Below are positions 37,728-47,604 of a stretch of DNA of 64,000 bases, one piece after another. The stretch's first letter is position 1; every line of letters starts with the position of its first letter. Where the stretch lies: positions 791,708-855,707 of the forward strand of contig KN805375.1 in the NCBI GenBank assembly GCA_000818945.1. Direction: 5' to 3'. This DNA comes from Schizochytrium sp. CCTCC M209059 (taxonomy: Eukaryota; Sar; Bigyra; Thraustochytrida; Thraustochytriidae). Under the pieces are notes generated by a model, which did not search any database, had not been told where the DNA came from, and saw only the letters and a program-made list of their open reading frames with translations. The position numbers and the translations under genes are program-made.

Positions 37728-40259
37728 ATGCGTCGCGCGTGCCAGGCCCTGGCGGCGGCGGCGCGAGGACCGAGGGCTGCGGCGCCGTGGGTGGTGGAGA
37801 CGCCGCGGCACCGCGCGACCGCGAAGACGTGGGTCCGCGCCGCGGGGAGCTGCAGCAAGAGCGGCGGCAACGGCGGCAACGCTGGGGCCGATGAGCATGC
37901 GGTGTCGTGGCGCGACGCCATGGACTTTAACAAGCCGCGGGTGCACAAAGCCGGCGAGATGATGCCGGAGGAGGCCCTGCTACCGCAGAAGGAGGGCGAG
38001 CTACTCCTGCAAGGCGCCGCGACGCAGGTCTCGGACGAACACGTGCCGAGGCCCTCGTATGAGCACGTTCAGATCAACGGACCGCATCTGTGGTTCAAGC
38101 GGGCAAGAGCACTGCGTCGCAAGGTAATCATGCACGTGGGGCCGACAAACTCTGGCAAGACGTACCGCGCTCTCAAGGCGCTGGAGACGGCGGAATCGGG
38201 CGTGTACGCCTCGCCTTTGCGACTTTTGGCGTGGCAGATCTCGCAAGAGCTCGGATGCACGCTCATAACGGGTCAGGAACGCATCATGGGCGACAATCCC
38301 AACGTGACGAGCTGCACCGTGGAAATGACGCCTCTGGTGGATGTCGTGGACGTGGGCGTCGTTGACGAGTTCCAGCTCATGGGTGATAGGAACCGCGGTT
38401 GGGCGTTCACGCGCGCTGTGCTGGGCATGCCCGCGCGCGAGCTCCACTTGTGTGGCGAGGAGGGCGCTGTGGAACTCGTCAAGAAGATTTGCGCGCTCAC
38501 GGGGGACGAATTGGAGGTCAACTATTACCAGCGACTGTCACCCCTCGAAGCAGAGCCCAAGCCCTTGTCGGGTTACCAGGATATTCGTCCGGGCGACTGC
38601 GTAGTAGCGTTTTCGCGGCGCGACATTCACAAGATCCGTGACAAGATTGAGGCAGCGTCCGGACACAAGTGCGCCATCATTTACGGCGGACTTCCGCCCG
38701 AAATCCGTAAGGCGCAGGCGACCAAGTTCAACTCACCAGAGTCCAAACAGAACGTGCTCGTGGCGACAGATGCGGTTGGCATGGGCCTGAACTTGCGAGT
38801 GAAGCGTATCGTCTTTAGCAAGATGGAAAAATTCGATGGCCATATCATGCGTCGGCTGAGCCTGCGAGAAGTGAAACAAATTGCCGGCCGCGCTGGGCGC
38901 TACGGGCGCACCGAAGAGGCCAAGGGTCTGGTGACTGCGCTGGACGAGGCGGACATGGGGCTCATTCGCCTCGCGCTTCCGCACGCAGCGCCGGTCATAT
39001 CGCATGGTTACGTCTTCCCCCCTCGCGAATTCATCCGCGCCCGCTTTCACAATATTTGCGTCGACCTTCTCGAGACGATTCGCGACCAGCTGCTCGACGA
39101 GCCGCTGGAACAAGAGTTTGTGGACGCCGTGGACATGATCTCGTCGGGTGATTCGTCACAGCGCTCGCATCGGGATACGATCCGGGCTGCGAAACGAGTT
39201 GTCTTCGACTACCAGGATCGATTTGCCTCACGCGTTGCGAATGCTTTCAACGACGCCCTCGTTGAGGTCTTGCGCGAGGTGGAAGAGGCATCGAACGCGC
39301 GTTCCGTCATCTTTGAGAAACGCTCCCAGCTTGCTGACACAGTGCAGCTTGGGAGTGCGGCGCGCAAGGACCAGAGTCTGAGCGCAGAGGAACGTGAGCG
39401 ACTCGAGACGAATGCCCAGTTGGCTGCGAGCAAGATTGCAGAACTTGACGAGCATCTACAGGGAGACTTTTCGGGAGACTTTTTGATTGTGCAGCGCACC
39501 AAGAACCTGCGCGAGCTCATTGCCGAGTTTCGAGAGGTGCCTCTGGATGTGGACACGATTCTTCAGGTGTGCAACGCGCCCGTGGACAAGGGTAATATTC
39601 CGATGGTGCGGCACGTACGTCGGTATCTACGGTTGACGCACGAACGCAGTGTGCGGGACCTGATTGCGTCTTTAGAGGATCCCTTTTTAGAGGACTATTT
39701 TTCCGACCTGTACCGCTATGAGGACGTCCGTGTGCATAAGCGCTGGAGAAGGGAGGGTCCGATGCTCAAGTTGGATCGCCTTCCAGGTATTTCCGAGCGA
39801 CGTTTGCGTGCCCTCGAGCCGCAGGGCCCGCGCGGAGATTCGAGGAATTCGCTTGAACGTCGGATGCAAGAGTACGAGCAATACTACAATTTGATTGACG
39901 TGAGTCTCTGGCTCGGACTTCGGTTCGAGCATCCTCCTGACCACATGCAGAGGCTGGGCGCACTCAAGGTTACGTGCCTAGATAAACTTGAGCGTATGCT
40001 TCAAAGCGTCAGAGAGAAAGCGTCCATGGAAGAGTCGGATGATGTCGTTTCGCATCCGAAACGGGGCCGTACGCCCCCGACTGGCCGAAGGGGGAATACT
40101 TCACGACGCCAGATGGGAAGCGAGCCTGACGCTCCTCCACCATCACAGCGGGCCGTGCTTGCCACACAAGAGTCTTTGTTGGTGAAGGAGGAGGATTCTA
40201 GGGATAGTGATGAACAAGAGGGAAAGTCGAAAAAGGCATCATTCAAGTTCTCTCACTGA
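37728..40259 (+). CDS. SUPV3L1: Mitochondrial ATP-dependent RNA helicase SUV3
   Basis: 843 residues from the ATG at 37728. The N-terminus MRRACQALAAAARGPRAAAPW is basic and Ala-rich, a good mitochondrial targeting peptide. Helicase motifs: I GPTNSGKT (138-145), Ia ASPLRLLAW, II VVDEFQLMGD (most family members have DEIQ), III near LHLCGE, then CVVAFSRRDI, VLVATDAVGMGLNL and QIAGRAGRYG (motif VI). The SUV3 C-terminal region follows (LPHAAPVISHGYVFPPREFI through ISLWLGLRF). In mitochondria SUV3 unwinds RNA for degradation and surveillance with an exonuclease. The C-terminal about 90 residues are charged and Ser/Pro-rich, without a domain. Single exon, tail to tail with the next gene. Confidence 0.94.
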   Translation: MRRACQALAAAARGPRAAAPWVVETPRHRATAKTWVRAAGSCSKSGGNGGNAGADEHAVSWRDAMDFNKPRVHKAGEMMPEEALLPQKEGELLLQGAATQVSDEHVPRPSYEHVQINGPHLWFKRARALRRKVIMHVGPTNSGKTYRALKALETAESGVYASPLRLLAWQISQELGCTLITGQERIMGDNPNVTSCTVEMTPLVDVVDVGVVDEFQLMGDRNRGWAFTRAVLGMPARELHLCGEEGAVELVKKICALTGDELEVNYYQRLSPLEAEPKPLSGYQDIRPGDCVVAFSRRDIHKIRDKIEAASGHKCAIIYGGLPPEIRKAQATKFNSPESKQNVLVATDAVGMGLNLRVKRIVFSKMEKFDGHIMRRLSLREVKQIAGRAGRYGRTEEAKGLVTALDEADMGLIRLALPHAAPVISHGYVFPPREFIRARFHNICVDLLETIRDQLLDEPLEQEFVDAVDMISSGDSSQRSHRDTIRAAKRVVFDYQDRFASRVANAFNDALVEVLREVEEASNARSVIFEKRSQLADTVQLGSAARKDQSLSAEERERLETNAQLAASKIAELDEHLQGDFSGDFLIVQRTKNLRELIAEFREVPLDVDTILQVCNAPVDKGNIPMVRHVRRYLRLTHERSVRDLIASLEDPFLEDYFSDLYRYEDVRVHKRWRREGPMLKLDRLPGISERRLRALEPQGPRGDSRNSLERRMQEYEQYYNLIDVSLWLGLRFEHPPDHMQRLGALKVTCLDKLERMLQSVREKASMEESDDVVSHPKRGRTPPTGRRGNTSRRQMGSEPDAPPPSQRAVLATQESLLVKEEDSRDSDEQEGKSKKASFKFSH

Positions 40260-40969
40260 AAGGGAGGAAGAGGCCATGGAACAGGAGACGTAACTTTCGT
40301 CGAAATCACCTTTTCCCCTGGGCCTTCTTTGACGTTGAGGATGTTTTTTTCTTGACCTTTTCGACTCCCGGACAAGACTTTTCAAGGGGAAACGTCAGTA
40401 CGCGACATGCAGGAGAAAATGTGGGGGCGCGTAACTCTTAAAGTAAAGAGAAAGAGCGTGCTTTCTCTCTTGCTCTCTTTCATTGGGCAAAGAGCAGTCG
40501 CACGGGACGGCGTGATCACGTTCGACGTGTTTAGACTTATTGCATGAAGGCGAATGGGCTATCGAGGTCATCTCCTGGGTACTTGAGATCTCTTGAAAAA
40601 AAAAAAAACCTCGTTCGCGCTTTGTGTTTTTTTTGTGTTTTTTTTTTTCCGCAAAAATAGGCCACCGAGGAGTCCTGTTTTGTTTTTGTAAAATTGCAGA
40701 CCAGTCGCAGTGAAAGGAATAACGCTTAGGATGATCTTGTTCAATTTCATTTTGCTTTCTTTTCCTTTGATGACAAGCCAAACCAAGCCAAGCCAGGCTA
40801 GACCAAGCCAGAGCCCGAAAGCACTTGTAGTCTTCAACTCCTTGTATACCGTTGGCCTTACGCGACAAATCCCACAATCTCAATCAGGCGCCATTTTCAA
40901 AAATGCACTGGGCGTGCAAAAAAAGAATTCGCAGCGATGCTCATTATTTGATGCTAGTTTTTGTAAAGA
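40260..40969. other. Tail-to-tail intergenic region
   Basis: 710 nt between SUV3 (+) and the multipass protein (-). Holds poly-A and poly-T tracts at about 40597-40650 and a short run of AAGCCA/ACCAAGCC units near 40776-40815. No credible ORF. Confidence 0.55.
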
Positions 40970-43069
40970 TCAGTAGCAATAGGGAATGATGAAGACACCA
41001 CCGGCGACGAGAACGGGAAATCCGATTTGAATGCAGTACGAGATGATTTGCAGAATGGAGTCGAGAATATGAAAGGGAATTCGACCATAGAAGCCCTTGT
41101 TGATGGCATTGGCAATGTCGCGAAGCATTGCAGTGCCGGTAAGAACGAGCAAAACCTCCTTGACAAAGCGGAAGGGGCTAAGTTCTGGCTGGTAAGTGGC
41201 TTGAGAAACAGGGCGGTCATCAGTCAAGCTCGCTTCGACGTCCTCGCGTGTGGGTACATCCGCAATAAAGAGAATACGCTCCCAAATGCTCCATGTCCGG
41301 TAAGCCTCGTACTGATGGAAAATGCCATATTTCTCGACGCGAAAGAGGTTGAAAACCTTGTCAAGAAATGAAAAGTTGACGATGAGCTTCTTGAACTGCC
41401 GGTACGCTTCGGAGTTGTTGGTCTTGCGCGCGTACTCGGCGCAGAGGAAGAACTGCTCATCCTCGGCGGACTTGTAATGGGTATCATTGTCATCTTTGTG
41501 AGCGAGAACAAAGTTTTTTATGGCGGGCAGCGAGGCGTCGGGATCTCCGCGGGTCGCCTGAGCAAAGGCCTTGGGGTCGATGCCATAGAATTTGCAAAAG
41601 AGACGCGAGTTCTCCATGACGCGAAGACGCAAGGTCCCTTGAATCATGAGCTGGACAGTGCCGGCGCGCAAGTAGCGGCGATCGGGGTCAAACCAATCTT
41701 GCGAGGCAATGCCCTCATCAATCTGGTGAATAAAGTCAGCTGCGAGAGCGTTCAGAATGATATCGAGCACCTCGTCGGTGTTGAAGAGAATGAAGAGCAC
41801 GACGCCGTAGAGGATGCAAACATAGGAGGTGTTCATGTAGCGGTCCAGCTTGAAACCGATCTTTTGGAAAAAGGAATCGTCGTTTTGGTGCCAAACAACC
41901 TCTCGCAGAGAGTTGAGACGCGAGTAAGCTGTCGCAGAGTCCCCCGTGGTTCGATAAAACTGGGTTAAGCTCTCCGGGATGATGGTGATCATGTAGATGA
42001 AGAGCACGGCGATGTTCATGGACTTGCCAAGCGGGTCGCCGTGGCCAGTGCAAAAGGTTTCCCAATCCGTGTCAACGCGCGCCTCGCTCTGCGAGAAGTT
42101 AGCGTCGAAGCGCACGCTCTTTTCGAGAGCATTCATGAGGAGCACTGCAGGGATGACGAGCTGGATGATGGCGCAGCAGAGGACAAAGAAGCCACCGCTT
42201 CCCAGAATGCTCAGATACGTGTACACGGACAGGTCACCTTCATCAAAGGTCCACTCATCTTTATCCTCAACGATGCTATCGATGAGCTCAAAGGGCGCAA
42301 AGAGGTGATCGCGCAGCGTGATTTGCACAGTTTCCGAGTACGACTCGAAGACGGCGCGAAATTCATGGTTACGTTCGTCGAGAAGCCACTCGTCAAAGTG
42401 ATCTTCAGCGAACTTGAGGGTATCGACCTCGGCGAAATCGCGCTCGTGATCAACTTGGAAGCGCAGAAACTTTTCGAGGCGCAGCAGGGTGTACTGTTGC
42501 CAAACCCAGGGCCTTCCGCCAAAGACGGTGCGGAGACCGACTTCGTTGCCCCGAATGTAGAGGCCCGGAAGGAGAGTAGCCTGGCCGACGTTGTAGAAGT
42601 AGTTCCACTCGGGCTCGACGTTGTCATTGCGCGGATCTGTCCAGTCGAAGGAATCCGGGGCTTGTCTCACGACACGGCGGATCATGGCCAGGTGCCATTC
42701 CATGTCGTTGCCCAGGTACTCGACCCATGATCCTCGCGCCCACACGTTTTCGGGCTGGTCCAAGACGCTCTCGACAACGTCGCGCAAGGACGCTCGCGTC
42801 CATTGCGGGTAGCCGAGCTTGACGATGCTCCGCGCGACGATTTTCGCCTCGTAGTGGGGATCGTCGGGGTTAAGTTCGTCGCCGACGTCGAGTCGCAGCG
42901 AGCTCGAAAACTCTGCCGCCGACAGGATACCCGTCTGCACTCCGCGTCCGCCTCTGGTCTCCACGAGGATGACCTTGCGCTGGTCCTGCGCCTCCTGTTG
43001 GTCCTCGCCGTCGGGCTCGACGCCGCCCTCGTCGGCCTCGCCGTTGTGCGGCTCCTCCTCTTCGCCCAT
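40970..43069 (-). CDS. Large multipass membrane protein of unknown function
   Basis: 699 residues from the ATG at 43069; the frame is open further upstream only through a Pro/Ala/Arg-rich leader containing the CAGG microsatellite. A 50-residue acidic N-terminus precedes a soluble region of about 250 residues (GSWVEYLGNDMEWHLAMIRRV, PEWNYFYNVGQATLLPGLYIRG). About six hydrophobic segments follow, including LGSGGFFVLCCAIIQLVIPAVLLMNAL, MNIAVLFIYMITIIPE, YVCILYGVVLFILF and, at the C-terminus, FHILDSILQIISYCIQIGFPVLVAGGVFIIPY. Between them lies a cytosolic block with ENSRLFCKFYGIDPKAF. I do not recognise a characterised family. The paired hydrophobic segments suggest a channel or scaffold, but that is a guess. 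Confidence 0.75.
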   Translation of the reverse strand: MGEEEEPHNGEADEGGVEPDGEDQQEAQDQRKVILVETRGGRGVQTGILSAAEFSSSLRLDVGDELNPDDPHYEAKIVARSIVKLGYPQWTRASLRDVVESVLDQPENVWARGSWVEYLGNDMEWHLAMIRRVVRQAPDSFDWTDPRNDNVEPEWNYFYNVGQATLLPGLYIRGNEVGLRTVFGGRPWVWQQYTLLRLEKFLRFQVDHERDFAEVDTLKFAEDHFDEWLLDERNHEFRAVFESYSETVQITLRDHLFAPFELIDSIVEDKDEWTFDEGDLSVYTYLSILGSGGFFVLCCAIIQLVIPAVLLMNALEKSVRFDANFSQSEARVDTDWETFCTGHGDPLGKSMNIAVLFIYMITIIPESLTQFYRTTGDSATAYSRLNSLREVVWHQNDDSFFQKIGFKLDRYMNTSYVCILYGVVLFILFNTDEVLDIILNALAADFIHQIDEGIASQDWFDPDRRYLRAGTVQLMIQGTLRLRVMENSRLFCKFYGIDPKAFAQATRGDPDASLPAIKNFVLAHKDDNDTHYKSAEDEQFFLCAEYARKTNNSEAYRQFKKLIVNFSFLDKVFNLFRVEKYGIFHQYEAYRTWSIWERILFIADVPTREDVEASLTDDRPVSQATYQPELSPFRFVKEVLLVLTGTAMLRDIANAINKGFYGRIPFHILDSILQIISYCIQIGFPVLVAGGVFIIPYCY

Positions 43070-43169
43070 GGCTCCGCTCGGCGCTCCTTCGACTTGCTCT
43101 TGCGGCTCCTCGCGCGGCGCGTGCACGGCGCGGACGGCACGCGCTCGGCAGCCCGGCGGCTCGCGCGGG

Positions 43170-43207
43170 AGGCAGGCAGGCAGGCAGGCAGGGGCAGGCA
43201 GGCAGGG
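43170..43207. repeat. (GGCA)n microsatellite
   Basis: About nine GGCA units with one interruption, just upstream of the start of the multipass membrane protein gene. Confidence 0.85.
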
Positions 43208-44056
43208 ACGCGGGGCTGCCCGGCGTCGCGCCGGCGTTGCGGGTCTGGCGCGGCCGGCGCGCGCACCAGCGGCCGCCAGCGAGGGCGTGCCCGCCTCTCG
43301 CCGCCGCTGGCAGGCAGCTAGGCGCGGCGAGAGGCCCAAAGAGCAGCGCAGGGGAGGGAGGGAGGCAGGGAGCGCCCAGCTCCGGCTGGCTCGGCAGCGG
43401 GGTGCACACCCCCTTTGAGCTATATGTTTACTACGAGGCCCTAGCGCTGGCAGAGGTGGCGAAGAGGCAGGCGGGCACGCGAGTATGCGTCTTGCTTGCT
43501 AGTGTGCAACTGGCCATGGGATGTATGGTGGCTTGTGGTGCTGCGACTGTAAAAAAGGAGGTCACCATGGGGCACAGCCCGCCCGGGGAGGTTGCTCGAC
43601 GCGGCCGCTCGCTCGCTTTTTCGTGTGCAGCGCACCGCGGTCCTGAAGCCTGACTAAAGATAAACACTCACGCTCGCTCGCTCGCTTGCTGGGCGTGGCG
43701 TTGGCGCGAGTGTAATGATTAGGCTGGAAAACGGACTAAACCTAGGCCCGGGCCCGGGCCGGGAGGCCCCGTCGGCGGCGAGTGACCCGCCCCAGCAGCG
43801 CGGGTAGCGACAGGACAAGTTGCAGAGAAAGAGCGAAAGAAAGAAAGCCGCCGATTCCATTCACATGAGGCTGTCGGGTTCGTCTTACCAACTTGCTGTT
43901 CCCGCTTCGCAAGTAAGTGTCGAGGAGGAGGAAACTGTTAATACGGAGGAGTTTTTGAGCTGAGGAAGACGGAGGAGCCGTGTTTACCTTCCTTTGGCCC
44001 AAGTAATGTATAAAGGCTCATGACTAGGAAATATCAATACCGCCATCTTATTATGG

Positions 44057-44254
44057 ATGATCAAGCGCGTATTCAGAGCCGCGTTCGCCCGCGGCCTGGC
44101 TGCTGGGAACAATACGAGGTATGATCGTCACGGTGCGAGCCTTTCTTCGTTCCTTGACAACTTGAGCATTCGCAAGAAAAGACTTCTCTCCAGTAAGCGA
44201 CCTAGGAACAAAGCCGAGATCAACGCAAATCAAGCTGCCAGCCATGGCAGATGA
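44057..44254 (+). CDS. Possible small mitochondrial-type protein
   Basis: 65 residues starting MIKRVFRAAFARGLAAGNN; overall strongly basic, with RKKRLLSSKRPRNK near the C-terminus. The N-terminus could form an amphipathic targeting helix. No family recognised, and the ORF is short enough to arise by chance. A donor-like GAG|GTATGA near 44117 might instead make this the first exon of a spliced gene. Low confidence. Confidence 0.22.
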   Translation: MIKRVFRAAFARGLAAGNNTRYDRHGASLSSFLDNLSIRKKRLLSSKRPRNKAEINANQAASHGR

Positions 44255-44530
44255 GGAACTCAGATAAAGAAAGGCCGAGTGACGGGAAACGATAAAGAAA
44301 GGGTTTGATGATGATCTAGGCTAGCTCAGAGAAAGCTTTGCAAATGAGCACGTAAAGTCAGCCATCTGAAGGGACGAGCTTGGCAAGGCTCTTTTCCCCT
44401 AGTTCGTTTTGTTGATGATAGGAACGAATTTCACAGATGTCTATTCCATCTATCCATCTATCCCTACGGACCGACGTCAAAATCCTTTGGGAGAGATAAA
44501 GCGCAAGGCTGCTGCTAGCTTTTTGCGAAA

Positions 44531-44902
44531 TCACTTCTTGGGGACAGCGGTGTTGACGTTGATGGAGTGCATCTCTTTGATGTGCTCGTCGAGGATCTTG
44601 TACACGAGGCGAGCCTGCTGGACCTTGTTTTTGCCCTCGAAAAGCGGTGATGTGACGGACACGTTGTAGGCTGAGCCGCAGCCGCCGCTCACATCTTCGA
44701 CAAGGACCTCGGAAGTCTGCAGCTCTGCCTCAAGCAGCGACTTCATCTCTTGCTCCTTGGAGCTACCCCCTGCGGCAGCGTCCGAGAACATGCGCACGGC
44801 CTGCGGCGTCTGCATGCCGGCAACTCTTGTGCCCCAGGCCGGCGCAGCCGCGCCGCTGCGCGCGAGCACGGCGTTCAGGCTCATAGCGCCATGGCGAAGC
44901 AT
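44531..44902 (-). CDS. BOLA3: BolA-like protein 3 (mitochondrial)
   Basis: 123 residues from the ATG at 44902 (an in-frame ATG at 44884 is also possible). The N-terminal about 45 residues (LRHGAMSLNAVLARSG, then GTRVAGMQTPQAVRMFS) are basic and Ser/Ala-rich, a likely mitochondrial presequence. The BolA fold follows: EMKSLLEAELQTSEVLVEDVSGGCGSAYNVSV and ARLVYKILDEHIKEMHSI. The GGCGSAY segment carries the Cys, and the helix after it the invariant His, that bind an Fe-S cluster with a monothiol glutaredoxin. BOLA3 helps deliver 4Fe-4S clusters to mitochondrial targets such as lipoate synthase. The frame continues upstream only as a GCT-repeat-coded Gln/Ser stretch. Confidence 0.85.
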   Translation of the reverse strand: MLRHGAMSLNAVLARSGAAAPAWGTRVAGMQTPQAVRMFSDAAAGGSSKEQEMKSLLEAELQTSEVLVEDVSGGCGSAYNVSVTSPLFEGKNKVQQARLVYKILDEHIKEMHSINVNTAVPKK

Positions 44903-45333
44903 TTGCTCGGGGTTTCGGGGTTTCGGGTTTTTCCTTGCGCCTTTGCCTTCGCTGCCGCTGGTGCCTTTGCTCCCGCCGCTGCCTTCGCTGCTGTTGCTGC
45001 TGCTGCTGCTGCAAGGCTGCTGCTGCAAGGCTTCGGCCTGTCTTTTCTTTAATCAATTTTGTTTTTGAAGCGTCTGCAGCAGCAGCTTAGCGGACCTAGT
45101 TGCTGCCATTGTTCTCGACGACTGGACAAGGAGAACCACAAGGAACTCACATGTCTTTCTAATCTTCTCGACGTCGAGAGGCAAGATGGCGCCGCATGCG
45201 TCCGCGAGATGTTGAGCCGAGACATCTTGCATCTTATGCTTGGCATCAACATTAGCAGGTTGACGTGCAGAACACAAAAAAAGGGCGAGGAGCACAGGGA
45301 TATATAATCTATTCCATACTTTACGGGCGTAAT
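44903..45333. promoter_or_regulatory. Upstream region of BOLA3 and 3' flank of NSF
   Basis: 430 nt between two minus-strand genes. Contains a GCT/CTG trinucleotide run at about 44990-45025 next to the BOLA3 start. Short ORFs lack domain signature. Confidence 0.45.
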
Positions 45334-47604
45334 CTAGCCAGAGTAGCCAATGGACATGAGACACTCTTGAAAGCGCGACACGGTGATTTCCTCGTTGCCT
45401 TGGCGGGCCATTTCGAGCACGACGAGAAGTTTTTTAACGGCAATGGGCTTTTTGCAGTCGCGCGCAATGGCCTGGAGCTCGTTGTCCGAGATGCGGAGAT
45501 CCTCGCCCTGGTCTGCGCGGCTTTGGTCAACGAGGAAGCGAATCACCTCTTCAACGGCCTCGCTCGAGTCAAGAAGCGGCATCGCGAGCTCGACGTTAAA
45601 GACCTGGACGAGACCAAGATCCTGCAAGAGGTGCGGGACGGAAGTGGTCCCAAGCACCATGAGCTTGCGATCCTCGCGCGGAGGCGGCTTGTTGATGAGC
45701 ACAAGGAGCGCCTGCAGGACGAGATTGGAGAAGCGCGGACCAATGGGCACGTAGTCGATGAGGCGCTCGATGTCATCAAACACAATGAGAGAGATGGGAC
45801 TTTTGTAGGCGTCCTCGAAGATGGCGGCGATTTGCGAACACTTTTGGTTTTCCGAGTATCCGAGCATGCTGTCGGCCGTAACTACCTTGGTAAAGTTGAA
45901 ACCTGACTCGGCAGCCATCTTGGCCATGACAGCCGTCTTGCCGCAACCCTTTTCACCCGACAAAAGCACAGAAAGAAGGGGCGTACGCGGCGAGTGTAGA
46001 CTTTGGTCCGCGAGGGCCTGGAGTGTGTTCTCGACGTGACGCGATGCATCGCTAAAGGGAATGACGCCATTGCGGTAGAGACTCTTGAGTTCCTCGTGAG
46101 CCTGAACACCAAACGCCGGGTGTACCTCGTCGAGCGCGGCGTCAAAATCATTACCGGAAACGACGATGCGGTCAGCGTCCATGAGCTTGGAAAGGTCCTC
46201 GGCGTTGACGTGACGATTGGTGGCAAAGGATACAGCGGATCGCACGAGTCCTTCGATCTCGGCACCGGAAAAGTTTTTCGTGTCGCGCGCAAGGGCGGCG
46301 AGGTCGACATCCTCGCCGAGAGCACCGGTCTCGCGCATGTTCTTGGTGTGAATGTTGAGAATTTGCATGCGACCTTCCTCGCTAGGGAGACCAATTTCCA
46401 TTTGCACCTCAAAGCGACCGGGGCGCAACAAAGCATTGTCAATCATGTCCAGACGGTTCGTCATGCCAATGAGCAGAACATTGTTGAGCGAGTTGACGCC
46501 GTCGATCTTTGCGAGGAGCTGATTCACGACGGAGTCGCCCACGCCGGTGCCGTCGCGCTTGGTCCCGCGCTGACGGCAAATGGCGTCAATTTCGTCAAAA
46601 ATGATGACGTGGAGCTCGCTGTCGTCTCCGGCCTCGGCCTGCTCGGCCTCGGCCTCGGCGAAAAGCTGGCGCACATTCTCCTCGGCCTGGCCCACAAACT
46701 TGCTGAGGACTTCGGGACCGGAAACGATTTTGGGTTCACGGGCGTTTTCGCCGCCCTGGAGAACCTTGCTGATTTGGCGAGCAATGAGGGTCTTGCCACA
46801 TCCGGGGGGGCCATAGAGCATAAGACCGCGCACATGCTTGATGCCCAGCTTGCGCACAACCTCGGGCGGGAGGATGCGAGAGACAAAAGCGCGACGGAAG
46901 ATGTCGCCGAACTCCTTGTTGAGACCACCGATGCCGAGCTTTTCGAAGTTGGTGTCGATCATTTTGCTGGCAGATTTGCGCGTGGCCTGGCCCGTCAGGC
47001 GTAGCGGGGATGCATCCATTTTGGAAAACTGCATTGAGGTGGACTTTGCGAGCATGCCTCCGGCGCCGCCCTTGAGGCGGTCGATGATAGGCGATGCGGC
47101 CTTGGAGGCTTCCGCTTGGGCTTCGCCACTCACTTGGGGCATATGCGTGACGCTGTTGACGACCAAGCGGACGTTTTCACCACGGAACTTGAAGGCAAGA
47201 TTCATGCCGCACTCGAGGATCTGGCCCCCGAAGGCTTGGCACAGGTCAGCCGTCAGTTCGCGGCAGTCGATGGAGACCTCGCTTCCGCCTCCGCCGCGGC
47301 GAAGCAGCGCGATGCCGATGTCCATGGCGTCTAGGTAGAGTGTCTCGTCGCGCGGCATCCGAACAGGCGTCACACGGACGACCTGGTCCTGCTCAACGCG
47401 CAAAAAGTTCCGCTGCATGTTGCTGAGTGCAAGCGTTCCCCGGGCTACGTCGGGCGCGCCCTTGAGGGTGTACACGTGGCCGAGGACCTCGACATACTCT
47501 TCCCCGGCGCGTAGACCTGCTGCTGCGTGGTCCTCTGGGTTACAGTACGCGCAATTCGTGAAGGCCAGGCGCACGGCCGTCAGCGCGGCCACGCTGAGCT
47601 CCAT
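45334..47604 (-). CDS. NSF: N-ethylmaleimide-sensitive factor (NSF/Sec18 AAA+ ATPase)
   Basis: 756 residues, ATG at 47604. An N domain (1-about 200) binds SNAP adaptors. D1 AAA+ domain: Walker A GPPGCGKT (265-272), Walker B VIIFDEID (333-340), with MTNRLDMIDNALLRPGR as second region of homology. D2: Walker A GEKGCGKT (550-557) and Walker B LIVFDDIERL, the DD being typical of NSF D2, which mainly holds the hexamer together. It disassembles cis-SNARE complexes after membrane fusion throughout the secretory pathway. Length matches animal and yeast NSF (about 745-758). Single exon. The family block GGLNKEFGDIFRRAFVSRILPPEVV is conserved. Confidence 0.97.
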   Translation of the reverse strand: MELSVAALTAVRLAFTNCAYCNPEDHAAAGLRAGEEYVEVLGHVYTLKGAPDVARGTLALSNMQRNFLRVEQDQVVRVTPVRMPRDETLYLDAMDIGIALLRRGGGGSEVSIDCRELTADLCQAFGGQILECGMNLAFKFRGENVRLVVNSVTHMPQVSGEAQAEASKAASPIIDRLKGGAGGMLAKSTSMQFSKMDASPLRLTGQATRKSASKMIDTNFEKLGIGGLNKEFGDIFRRAFVSRILPPEVVRKLGIKHVRGLMLYGPPGCGKTLIARQISKVLQGGENAREPKIVSGPEVLSKFVGQAEENVRQLFAEAEAEQAEAGDDSELHVIIFDEIDAICRQRGTKRDGTGVGDSVVNQLLAKIDGVNSLNNVLLIGMTNRLDMIDNALLRPGRFEVQMEIGLPSEEGRMQILNIHTKNMRETGALGEDVDLAALARDTKNFSGAEIEGLVRSAVSFATNRHVNAEDLSKLMDADRIVVSGNDFDAALDEVHPAFGVQAHEELKSLYRNGVIPFSDASRHVENTLQALADQSLHSPRTPLLSVLLSGEKGCGKTAVMAKMAAESGFNFTKVVTADSMLGYSENQKCSQIAAIFEDAYKSPISLIVFDDIERLIDYVPIGPRFSNLVLQALLVLINKPPPREDRKLMVLGTTSVPHLLQDLGLVQVFNVELAMPLLDSSEAVEEVIRFLVDQSRADQGEDLRISDNELQAIARDCKKPIAVKKLLVVLEMARQGNEEITVSRFQECLMSIGYSG

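Larger units (their letters stand above)
43070..44530. other. Intergenic region, no confident gene
   Basis: About 1.46 kb. The first 400 nt are the GC-rich leader of the multipass protein, with a CAGG/GGCA microsatellite (43170-43207). A 16-bp GC-only palindrome lies at 43745-43760. A 65-codon ORF at 44057-44254 (+) starts with a basic, amphipathic MIKRVFRAAFARGLAAG that resembles a mitochondrial presequence, but has no recognisable domain. A TCTATCCA run is near 44450. Confidence 0.4.
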
